From the NCBI GenBank assembly GCA_018826545.1, contig JAHKAL010000059.1, forward strand, positions 1 to 9,004: a stretch of 9,004 nucleotides of DNA, in the 5' to 3' direction. Of the stretch, positions 1-5,073 are shown in pieces (the stretch's first letter is position 1; every line of letters begins with the position of its first letter). The notes under the pieces were generated by a model. The model searched no databases and was not told the DNA's origin. It saw only the letters and a list, made by a program, of their open reading frames with translations. Made by a program: the position numbers and the translations under genes. The stretch comes from Patescibacteria group bacterium (GTDB lineage: Bacteria; Patescibacteriota; Microgenomatia; UBA8517).

Positions 1-2
1 CA

Positions 3-77
3 GTAAATCCAACAATTACTTTTTTAGAAAAAATAACAAATGCTTTGGAGTCAAAACTTATTATTCAAATTAAGTGA
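3..77 (+). CDS. C-terminal fragment of an XRE-family helix-turn-helix regulator (partial)
   Basis: Seen: the open frame entering from the left edge gives 24 residues beginning VNPTITFLEKITNALESKL and ends with TGA at 75-77. Known: many Cro/C1-type (XRE) helix-turn-helix domains, including HigA-like antitoxins, end with a pattern of Pro-Thr, then a helix 'LEKIANALxxKL', then a short basic or hydrophobic tail, which this matches. Inferred: it is the end of a small DNA-binding regulator whose recognition helix lies outside the window. If it is an antitoxin, a toxin gene may lie to the left. The fragment is too short for certainty. Confidence 0.5.
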   Translation, partial: VNPTITFLEKITNALESKLIIQIK

Positions 78-165
78 CCACTAATTTTTTTTAAGCCTAC
101 GGTATTCTTAAATAACAATAATAGAAGCTAGTAAACTTTGTCAGGAACTTCTTTTGCTTTTTTAA

Positions 166-381
166 CTATGATAAAGGTGATAAATGAAGATGATTTTCTA
201 ACCTTTCAACCCTTTTTCTTAATTGTAAGTATTCTCTATTAAAATAATTTACTATTATTTTAGTATCTTTCCTTATATGAGTAATATCTTCTTTTATTGG
301 TTTTAACTCTTGGGTAATTACTTTTTTAGATTCAGTATTAACAATTTTTTGAATTTGGGATAAGTCAGATTTTGTTAGCAT
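166..381 (-). CDS. Small coiled-coil protein of unknown function (71 aa)
   Basis: The frame stays open back to 465, but I place the start at the ATG at 381 (MLTKSDLSQIQKIV). The upstream part is hydrophobic and unlike the rest, and small proteins with this same opening recur in Patescibacteria genomes (recalled, not searched). From about residue 5 to the end the chain is charged and helical, with heptad-like spacing (IKEDITHIRKDTKIIVNYF, then LRKRVERLENHL), so a parallel coiled coil is likely. There is no signal peptide, membrane segment or catalytic motif. The gene is divergent from the NUDIX gene, separated by a 124-base spacer carrying short direct repeats. No Shine-Dalgarno sequence is visible. 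Function is unknown; a scaffold or cell-surface-associated oligomerisation role would be a guess. Confidence 0.65.
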   Translation of the reverse strand: MLTKSDLSQIQKIVNTESKKVITQELKPIKEDITHIRKDTKIIVNYFNREYLQLRKRVERLENHLHLSPLS

Positions 382-420
382 AAAAATAATATAATTCTTT
401 AAAAAAATATTTTCAATACT

Positions 421-497
421 GTAAACTACATCAGTAAGGACTAGTAAACTATAGAGACCGAACAAAAGAAAATCAACCCGAAACGTTGTAAACTACA
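421..497. repeat. Three direct copies of GTAAACTAYA in a divergent intergenic spacer
   Basis: The decamer GTAAACTAYA occurs at 421-430, 444-453 and 488-497, all in the same orientation. A fourth, shorter copy (GTAAACT) lies at 131-137. Start-to-start spacings are 23 and 44 bases. The three full copies sit between the divergent coiled-coil gene (start 381) and the NUDIX gene (start 506). This is where an operator would be expected, but no binding protein can be assigned. Confidence 0.45.
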
Positions 498-505
498 ATT
501 AATAT

Positions 506-949
506 ATGGATAAACCAAAAGAAAAATTTACATTGCATGTGGCTGTTTATTTGATTCCAATCAAAGGAAATGAAGTTCTTCTTTCAAGAAGATATCAGAC
601 AGGATGGATGGATGGCTATTACAGTCTGATCGCAGGTCATGTTGATGGAAATGAAACTATTTCAAAAGCAATGATAAGAGAAGCTTACGAAGAATCTGGA
701 ATTAAAATTAAAAATAAAGATCTGGTTCCAATAAAAGCAGTCCACAGAAAATCAAATTATGAATATATTGATTTCTTCTTTAGAATAGAAAAATGGAGAG
801 GGGTACCCAAAATAACCGAGTCTGATAAATGTGATGACCTAAGATGGTTTGCTTTAAATAAATTACCTAAAAACATACTACCATCAGTTAAAAAGGTATT
901 AATAACTCAAAACGACAAAATTCCTTTTATTGAATTTGGGTGGAAATAA
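506..949 (+). CDS. NUDIX hydrolase
   Basis: The 147-residue protein belongs to the NUDIX superfamily, Mg-dependent enzymes that cleave nucleoside diphosphates linked to another moiety (for example oxidised dNTPs, ADP-ribose or nucleotide sugars). The Nudix box GX5EX7REUXEEXGU is perfect at residues 44-66: G44, E50, R58-E59, E62-E63, G65-I66, with the metal-binding glutamates present. The opening strand (HVAVYLIPIKGNEVLLSRR) and the tail WFALNKLPKNILP fit a compact single-domain NUDIX protein of normal length. Substrate cannot be read from the sequence; house-cleaning of damaged nucleotides is plausible. The ATG at 506 has no Shine-Dalgarno sequence, and an AT-rich TAATAT abuts it. It looks like a stand-alone gene in an accessory region, with the TspO remnant about 100 bases downstream on the same strand. 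Confidence 0.93.
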   Translation: MDKPKEKFTLHVAVYLIPIKGNEVLLSRRYQTGWMDGYYSLIAGHVDGNETISKAMIREAYEESGIKIKNKDLVPIKAVHRKSNYEYIDFFFRIEKWRGVPKITESDKCDDLRWFALNKLPKNILPSVKKVLITQNDKIPFIEFGWK

Positions 950-1052
950 ACTCAGTAAAAATCAGCCTCTTAACTAACTCAATATCTCGCGTGGTCATTT
1001 ATAGAATATTTTTTCCAAGAATTATTTTAAAAAAAATTAATATTTTTAATAC

Positions 1053-1401
1053 TGGTTTGAGGTAATAAAAAATTCGATTTCTACCCCTAGCTACTATATT
1101 TTGATTACCGTTTCATTTGGAAAAGTGTTTTTGATGGGTTGGAAAAAGGAAATTGCTTTTATGGTTGTTCTTCCTTTCATTCTTAATCTTGTTTTTAACT
1201 TTGCTTTTACTCCTTTACAGTTTGGACTAAAGAATAATTTATTAGCGGCAATTGATATCCTCCTTGTGGGGTACTCTCGTCTGGTTGATGGTTGCTATAT
1301 ATCCTCACGCTAGGTGGATTACATATATTCAAATTCCTTATTTATTCTGGGTTTCGTTTGCAAGCGTATTACAGTTAACTGTTACCTATTTAAATAAATA
1401 A
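1053..1401 (+). pseudogene. TspO/MBR family membrane protein, frameshifted and N-terminally truncated
   Basis: Two adjoining frames together read as the C-terminal two-thirds of a TspO/MBR (tryptophan-rich sensory) protein. The first frame carries LPFILNLVFNFAFTPLQFGL, then NNLLAAIDILL, and runs to about 1266. The second takes up at 1267 with WGTLVWLMVAIYPHARW, then IQIPYLFWVSFASVLQL, and stops with TAA at 1399-1401. The join needs one added or two lost bases near 1266. Upstream, WFEVIKNSISTPSYY followed by ILITVSFG suggests that the segment holding the usual VWxxLY motif is also deleted. An in-frame TAA at 1047 and missing first helices mean about 40 residues of N-terminus are gone. Intact family members are about 150-160 residues with five membrane helices and bind tetrapyrroles or isoprenoids. 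The sequence at 950-1052 upstream shows nothing recognisable. Confidence 0.82.
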
Positions 1402-1430
1402 TTTGTTTTTGAAGCTTTATATTATTGCGC

Positions 1431-1438
1431 CACCTCCT
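1431..1438 (-). promoter_or_regulatory. Orphan Shine-Dalgarno sequence (AGGAGGTG) downstream of tRNA-Trp
   Basis: On the minus strand, AGGAGGTG lies 21 bases after the tRNA-Trp CCA end. It is an almost full match to the 16S 3' end. No ATG, GTG or TTG follows at a usable distance, and no reading frame follows it; the DNA beyond is the TspO remnant on the other strand. It is the only strong ribosome binding site visible in the window, and may be the remains of a gene once following tRNA-Trp. Confidence 0.4.
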
Positions 1439-1458
1439 GACTTCTTTCCATTTCTTAC

Positions 1459-1532
1459 TGGCAGGGGTGGAGGGAATCGAACCCCCAGTCCGGGATTTGG
1501 AGTCCCGTGGTTTACCATTAACCGACACCCCT
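1459..1532 (-). tRNA. tRNA-Trp (anticodon CCA), 3' CCA encoded
   Basis: A full cloverleaf is readable. The acceptor AGGGGTG pairs with CACCCCT. The D arm is GGTT/AACC with GG in the loop. The anticodon arm is CGGGA-CTCCAAA-TCCCG, giving anticodon CCA at 1498-1500, and the T arm is GGGGG-TTCGATT-CCCTC with one G-U pair. The discriminator is G73, normal for tryptophan. CCA is encoded at 1461-1459, unlike in the other three tRNAs here. It lies about 110 bases downstream of rpmG and is probably co-transcribed with it. TGA is used as a stop nearby, consistent with a single CCA-anticodon tRNA-Trp. Confidence 0.96.
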
Positions 1533-1643
1533 TTATAAGCTAGGTAATTATACCAATTTTATATGTATATATAAAAAATTGAGTTTAGTTTTAAGAAAAT
1601 ATCTTTTTTATTTTTTCTAAATAAAAAGCTTTGAAGATATAAG

Positions 1644-1817
1644 TTATTTTAATTTTGTAGTTTCTTTGTGAAGTGATTGTTTTCTACACTTATTACAGTA
1701 CTTCTTTAATTCAAGTTTTTTTTCAATATTAACTTTATTTCGTTGTGTAATGTAATTTTGACTTTTACAAACAGAACAAATCATTCCAACAAATTCTCTT
1801 GCGCCTTTTTTTGCCAT
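1644..1817 (-). CDS. rpmG: 50S ribosomal protein L33
   Basis: The 57-residue protein begins MAKKGAREFVGMICSVCK and contains the L33 zinc ribbon: one CxxC (Cys14, Cys17) and a second CNKC (Cys41, Cys44). It is therefore the zinc-binding (C+) form. The tail KQSLHKETTKLK matches the family ending. L33 sits in the large subunit near the E site. The gene lies between tRNA-Thr(GGU) (41 bases upstream) and tRNA-Trp. The combination rpmG/tRNA-Trp commonly precedes secE-nusG in bacteria; those genes are not present here. The ATG at 1817 has no Shine-Dalgarno sequence. Transcription probably starts at the extended -10 at 1945-1953 and reads through the tRNA. Confidence 0.95.
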   Translation of the reverse strand: MAKKGAREFVGMICSVCKSQNYITQRNKVNIEKKLELKKYCNKCRKQSLHKETTKLK

Positions 1818-1858
1818 ATGGTGTATTTTACAAAATAAGCTTTAAATAAACAATAGTG

Positions 1859-1929
1859 AGCCCGATGAGAGAGTCGAACTCTCGTTTGTAACTTACCAAG
1901 TTACCGTTCTGCCGTTGAACTAACCGGGC
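1859..1929 (-). tRNA. tRNA-Thr (anticodon GGU), CCA not encoded
   Basis: The acceptor GCCCGGT pairs with ATCGGGC (one G-U). The D arm is GTTC-AACGGCA-GAAC with canonical G18-G19. The anticodon arm is GTAAC-TTGGTAA-GTTAC, anticodon GGT at 1897-1895. The T arm is GAGAG-TTCGACT-CTCTC. The discriminator is U73 and the 3' flank is CAC, so CCA must be added by a nucleotidyltransferase. It is the first gene of the unit with rpmG and tRNA-Trp, starting only a few bases after a strong extended -10 promoter. Confidence 0.96.
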
Positions 1930-1944
1930 ATGTGTGCAAGGGCA

Positions 1945-1953
1945 ATTATATCA
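1945..1953 (-). promoter_or_regulatory. Extended -10 promoter for tRNA-Thr(GGU)-rpmG-tRNA-Trp
   Basis: The minus strand reads TGATATAAT, a perfect extended -10 (TGnTATAAT), 15 bases before the tRNA 5' end. The -35 position (TTTTTA at 17-base spacing) is weak, as is usual with an extended -10. It forms the left arm of a dyad shared with the capA promoter. Confidence 0.7.
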
Positions 1954-1958
1954 GAACT

Positions 1959-1967
1959 TGATATACT
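1959..1967 (+). promoter_or_regulatory. Extended -10 promoter for the capA-like gene
   Basis: The plus strand reads TGATATACT, an extended -10 with one mismatch to TATAAT. The predicted transcript start (about 1973-1975) coincides with the first ATG of the capA-like gene, so the mRNA would have no or almost no leader. No good -35 is visible. Confidence 0.5.
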
Positions 1968-1972
1968 TAAAA

Positions 1973-2911
1973 ATGATAATGAAAAGGTTTAGAACATTTG
2001 TTTTGTTAGTCCTTTTTTTCTTTATATTGATCTCATTCTTTTTTTATCAAACTAGGAGGAATGATGGACTTCAAAATTCTGTTTCCGATAGTTTTTCAAT
2101 ATTACCTTCTATTTCTAAAAAAGCTGAGGTTATCCTCACAGGTGATGTTATGATTGGAAGAAGTGTTCTAATTAATGCACTGGATAGAGAGAATAATCCT
2201 AACTATCCGTTTTTGTATGTATCCGACTATTTATCAAGTGCAGATTTAGTTTTTTCCAATTTAGAAAGTCCTATCGTTACCGATTGTCCCAGATTTGAAC
2301 ATGGTTTTACTTTTTGTGCTGATCCAAGAATAGTTGAAGGATTAGTTTCTTCAAATATAAATGTAGTAAGTCTTGCCAATAACCATATATTAAATTTTGG
2401 TAAAGATGGGTTGGAAGATACCAAGAGATATTTAGATAACTCTAATATTTTATATACAGGGGTAGATAACTTGGCAGTAAAAGAAATTAAGGATACAACT
2501 TTTGGTTTTTTAGGATTTGATTTTACTGTTAATGTTCCAACACAAAAAGATTGGGATTTAATAAAAGAATCAGATAGCAAGGTTGATGTTTTAATAATTG
2601 GTGTTCATTGGGGAGAGGAATATAAAGAGAAAGCTAACAATAATCAAAGAGCTTGGGCTAGAAAAATGGTTGAAAATGGAGCAGATGTTATATCTGGTCA
2701 TCATCCTCATTGGGTAGAGGACTATGAATATATTAATGGAAAACCAGTATATTATTCTTTAGGTAACTTTGTATTTGATCAGATGTGGAGTGAAGAAACT
2801 AAAAAAAGTCTTTTAGTAAAACTTACATTTGAAGATGGAAAAATTGTTGGTGAAGAATTTAAAAATACTTATATAGAAAATATTGGCCAACCAAAGATTG
2901 TCAGAGAATAA
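1973..2911 (+). CDS. CapA/PgsA-like membrane-anchored metallophosphatase-fold protein
   Basis: The frame is open from a GTG at 1934, but that lies against the tRNA-Thr and upstream of the likely promoter. I take the ATG at 1973 (or 1979, MKRFRTF), giving about 310 residues. Basic residues followed by a hydrophobic stretch at about 6-24 form a signal anchor. The rest is one PGA_cap (CapA) domain of the calcineurin-like metallophosphatase superfamily: TGDVMIGR (about 56-63), SNLESP (95-100), ANNHILNFG (135-143), GVHWGEEY (210-217), SGHHPHW (241-247) and YSLGNFVFDQ (261-270). Metal ligands D58, N97, H138 and H212/H244/H246 are present by motif. Relatives act in poly-gamma-glutamate capsule synthesis or export, but many lone copies are uncharacterised and no capBC partners are seen. 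Its 3' end overlaps queA by 11 bases, tail to tail. Confidence 0.88.
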   Translation: MIMKRFRTFVLLVLFFFILISFFFYQTRRNDGLQNSVSDSFSILPSISKKAEVILTGDVMIGRSVLINALDRENNPNYPFLYVSDYLSSADLVFSNLESPIVTDCPRFEHGFTFCADPRIVEGLVSSNINVVSLANNHILNFGKDGLEDTKRYLDNSNILYTGVDNLAVKEIKDTTFGFLGFDFTVNVPTQKDWDLIKESDSKVDVLIIGVHWGEEYKEKANNNQRAWARKMVENGADVISGHHPHWVEDYEYINGKPVYYSLGNFVFDQMWSEETKKSLLVKLTFEDGKIVGEEFKNTYIENIGQPKIVRE

Positions 2912-3956
2912 TTGAAGAGTCTCCGAAAGAATAGAATCTGTATTTTTCCTTAATAGCTTTCTTGTATGCTTTTCCCATAAGTGAAGAATTAAAACTTTCA
3001 AATTTTTCTTCTGTGTTTGGGCAGTTTACAAATGCTGATACTAAAGATAGAAGTGTTGTTTTTGGTAAATGAAAGTTAGTTATAAGTCCATCAATGAATT
3101 TGAATTTATACGGAGGATATATATAAATATTTGTTTCTCCTTTACATTCTTTTAATATACCTTTTTTGTTCGAACAAGTTTCTAATACTCTTGTAGTTGT
3201 TGTTCCAACAGAGATTATTCTTTTTCCTTGGTTTTTAGCTAAATTTAGCTTATCTGTTGTTTTTTTGTCTAACTCAAAATATTCAGAATGAATTTTATGT
3301 TTTGATATATTCTTATCTTTTATTGGAGCAAAAGTACCTAGCCCAACATGAAGAGTAATATATTCTATTTCAATTCCTTTGTTTTTTAATTTATTCAGTA
3401 GTTCTTTTGTAAAATGAAAACCTGCAGTGGGTGCCGCAATAGATCCTTTTTCCTTCGCATATATTGTTTGATATTTATCTCTTAAACTCTTTTCACTACC
3501 TATATAGTTAATATATGGTGGAATTGGTGTATGACCAATTAGTCTTAAATCCCTGATTAATTTACTACTATTGATACTAAATTTTACTCTTGATATTTCA
3601 CGATTCTCAGAAATTTTAATTCCCGAAAATAACCCAAATAATAATTTTGTACCAGTTTTTATTCCTGGTTTTACTAATACATCCCAAGTATTGTCATTTA
3701 TTTTTTTACAAAGAAGTATCTCAACTTTCCCTTCAGTTTCTTTTTTGCCATATATTCTTGCAGGAAATACTTTTGTTTTGTTTAAAACCAATACATCATC
3801 TGAAGTTAATAGATCAGCTAAATCAAAAAAATGTTTACTTACTATGGACTTATCTTTTCTATTAATTATAAGAAGTTTAGAGTGGTCACGAAGAGAAAGA
3901 GGTTTTTGGGCGATGAGATTTTTAGGTAAATGATAATCAAGTTTGGAGATATCCAT
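2901..3956 (-). CDS. queA: S-adenosylmethionine:tRNA ribosyltransferase-isomerase
   Basis: The 351-residue protein is full length (E. coli QueA is 356). QueA transfers and isomerises the ribosyl part of S-adenosylmethionine onto 7-aminomethyl-7-deazaguanine at G34 of GUN-anticodon tRNAs, giving epoxyqueuosine. Family blocks in order: YHLPKNLIAQKPLSLRDHSK, VLNKTKVFPAR, GHTPIPPYI, YQTIYAKEKGSIAAPTAGFH, LHVGLGTF, SVGTTTTRVLE, FHLPKTTLL and RFYSFGDSSIIL. A TTG three codons upstream lies inside the tRNA, so I choose the ATG at 3956. Only three bases (CAA) separate it from the end of tRNA-Tyr(GUA), a queuosine substrate class. No Shine-Dalgarno sequence exists, so tRNA 3' processing would leave a near-leaderless mRNA. 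It ends in TGA and overlaps capA convergently. Other queuosine genes (tgt, queG) are not in view. Confidence 0.96.
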   Translation of the reverse strand: MDISKLDYHLPKNLIAQKPLSLRDHSKLLIINRKDKSIVSKHFFDLADLLTSDDVLVLNKTKVFPARIYGKKETEGKVEILLCKKINDNTWDVLVKPGIKTGTKLLFGLFSGIKISENREISRVKFSINSSKLIRDLRLIGHTPIPPYINYIGSEKSLRDKYQTIYAKEKGSIAAPTAGFHFTKELLNKLKNKGIEIEYITLHVGLGTFAPIKDKNISKHKIHSEYFELDKKTTDKLNLAKNQGKRIISVGTTTTRVLETCSNKKGILKECKGETNIYIYPPYKFKFIDGLITNFHLPKTTLLSLVSAFVNCPNTEEKFESFNSSLMGKAYKKAIKEKYRFYSFGDSSIIL

Positions 3957-3959
3957 TTG

Positions 3960-4044
3960 TGCCAAGGCCAGGATTCGAACCTAGGTAGGCCTTCCGGCCG
4001 TCAGATTTACAGTCTGATGCTTTTGTCCACTCAGCCACCTTGGC
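3960..4044 (-). tRNA. tRNA-Tyr (anticodon GUA), CCA not encoded
   Basis: This is a class II tRNA of 85 bases. The acceptor GCCAAGG pairs with CCTTGGC, the anticodon arm is TCAGA-CTGTAAA-TCTGA with anticodon GTA, a long variable arm (GGCCGGAAGGCC) follows, and the T arm is CTAGG-TTCGAAT-CCTGG. The discriminator is A73 and the next bases are CAA, so CCA is added after transcription. There is no convincing promoter of its own: the LAGLIDADG stop lies only 9 bases upstream. It is probably cut out of a longer transcript and followed directly by queA. Confidence 0.96.
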
Positions 4045-4053
4045 TTATAAGTA

Positions 4054-4848
4054 TTATTTTCTTAACAAGAACATTTTAAACCTGTCTTTATGTTTTTTGT
4101 TAGCCGGTTTCACTGTTTCAAAAAAATCAGTAATATCCTTTTGTTTCGTTAAGTATATACGGAAACCACTAAGTTTAGATGGACTATAACCCATCAAGAA
4201 CAAGCATTTTTGTAATGATTTCAACAAAGGAATAGATCTATTGGTGAAGGCCAATTGTACCCCAAACCTTAATTTATAAATAGAGCCGTCGGTATCAAAA
4301 AAACCCCTTAATAATCTATTCATATAATCAATTTTAGAAAAAATCCAACATGGTGCGTCTACTTGTTTTTTAACCTTGTTAAAAACTAAACCCATTGAAA
4401 GTAACCAATTAACAACATCCGTTGAACCAAAATAAATAACGCAATATCCGTTACCAACAGTGATAATTTTTGGTTCAATATTAAAAATATCTTTTATAAG
4501 TTTTGCAACGTGGTGGCTATAACTTTTTTCTTTGTTTCCGAGTGTAACAGTAACTTGAGTTGGACTGATGTGACCATCTCCCAACATTATTCCGATAAAT
4601 TCTGCTAATTTTCCAGAAAATCTTGTAGGAATTGATATATCACTCCTTTTATTATTAAATCCCAATTTATTGGAACGAGTAGGAGTGATACCCAATCTTA
4701 TTAATCGATCATAAACCGTGCTTTGGCCAATATCTAGTATTGCGGAAACCTCTCTAATACTTTTGTTCTCATCGATATAATATTTTTTAAGCTCAATACG
4801 ATATAATTTCTCTTCCCTTTTTGTCCATTTTTTGGCCATATTAGACAT
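4054..4848 (-). CDS. Free-standing LAGLIDADG homing-endonuclease-like protein with N-terminal helix-turn-helix
   Basis: The protein has 264 residues. Residues about 28-58 (KSIREVSAILDIGQSTVYDR) form a resolvase-like helix-turn-helix. Two LAGLIDADG motifs follow: LAEFIGIMLGDG (81-92, acidic D91) and LLRGFFDTDG (179-188, D187), spaced as in a single-chain, two-repeat enzyme. Both catalytic-position aspartates are present, so it may be an active DNA endonuclease; some relatives became transcription regulators (compare WhiA). It is not inside an intron or intein: it stands between tRNA-Thr(UGU), 82 bases upstream, and tRNA-Tyr, 9 bases downstream. Two ATGs fit (4848 and 4839). A TATAAT at 4854-4849 touches the first, and would suit a leaderless start at the second (MAKKWTKREE). 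No Shine-Dalgarno sequence. The target site is unknown. Confidence 0.88.
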   Translation of the reverse strand: MSNMAKKWTKREEKLYRIELKKYYIDENKSIREVSAILDIGQSTVYDRLIRLGITPTRSNKLGFNNKRSDISIPTRFSGKLAEFIGIMLGDGHISPTQVTVTLGNKEKSYSHHVAKLIKDIFNIEPKIITVGNGYCVIYFGSTDVVNWLLSMGLVFNKVKKQVDAPCWIFSKIDYMNRLLRGFFDTDGSIYKLRFGVQLAFTNRSIPLLKSLQKCLFLMGYSPSKLSGFRIYLTKQKDITDFFETVKPANKKHKDRFKMFLLRK

Positions 4849-4930
4849 ATTATAAACTAATTTAAGCCAAAATTTTAATTGACCACTTCACCAAGAATTG
4901 TTAAAGTACACGCCTATTTGTTATAGTGTG

Positions 4931-5002
4931 AGCCGACGGGGAGTCTTGCAATCCCGACCTGAGCTTTACAAAAGCCCTGCTCTACTTCTGAGCTACGTCG
5001 GC
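4931..5002 (-). tRNA. tRNA-Thr (anticodon UGU) with unusual D and T loops
   Basis: The acceptor GCCGACG pairs perfectly with CGTCGGC. The D arm is GCTC-AGAAGTA-GAGC, the anticodon arm GGGCT-TTTGTAA-AGCTC (anticodon TGT), the variable loop AGGTC, and the discriminator U73 as in the other tRNA-Thr. CCA is not encoded. Oddities: the D loop has A18-G19 instead of G18-G19, and the T arm reads GGGAT-TGCAAGA-CTCCC. Thus U55 is G, and the normally invariant G53-C61 pair is a U-C mismatch. The length (72) and all other stems are normal, and a strong promoter sits just upstream, so I regard the gene as functional but structurally divergent. Confidence 0.93.
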
Positions 5003-5020
5003 AATAAAACCTCTTTTTGA

Positions 5021-5029
5021 ATTATATCA
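5021..5029 (-). promoter_or_regulatory. Extended -10 promoter for tRNA-Thr(UGU)
   Basis: The minus strand reads TGATATAAT within the 13-mer TTCTGATATAATT, which is identical to the 13-mer at the tRNA-Thr(GGU) promoter. The -10 ends 18 bases before the tRNA. A weak -35 (TTCAAG) sits at 17-base spacing. It follows directly after the terminator-like U-run of the structured RNA. Confidence 0.7.
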
Positions 5030-5052
5030 GAAAAGGGGTATTTCTTGAAGCT

Positions 5053-5073
5053 AAATAAAAAGACCCTGCGGCA
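5053..5073 (-). terminator. Terminator-like end of the structured RNA
   Basis: On the minus strand the 3' half of the closing helix (CGCAGGGTCT) is followed by TTTTATTTAG, so the helix runs straight into a U-rich tract. The helix partner is at the RNA's 5' end rather than a local hairpin, so intrinsic termination here is probable rather than certain. Confidence 0.45.

Noticed and set aside
89..120. Possible terminator hairpin TTAAG...CTTAA after the XRE fragment
   Set aside because: The stem is five AT-rich pairs with an 11-base loop, and the T-run lies on the wrong side for plus-strand termination.
1..1430. Integrative element bounded by attachment repeats at tRNA-Trp
   Set aside because: I found no second copy of the tRNA-Trp 3' end, no integrase and no transposase in view, so only a rearrangement border is claimed.
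1934..1972. Longer capA start at the GTG, adding 13 residues
   Set aside because: The added residues precede the signal anchor without purpose, and the start lies upstream of the likely transcript start and only four bases from the divergent tRNA-Thr.
2227..2580. Minus-strand open frame of 117 codons
   Set aside because: It lies wholly within the capA-like gene in another frame, has no domain sense, and mirrors conserved CapA motifs on the coding strand.
2901..2903. TGA recoding (Gly or Trp), as in some CPR lineages
   Set aside because: TGA falls exactly at the expected C-termini of QueA and deformylase and at the end of the XRE fragment, so it works as a stop here.
3571..3933. Plus-strand open frames opposite the queA N-terminus
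   Set aside because: They are antisense to well-conserved QueA blocks; their composition is a by-product of AT-rich codon use.
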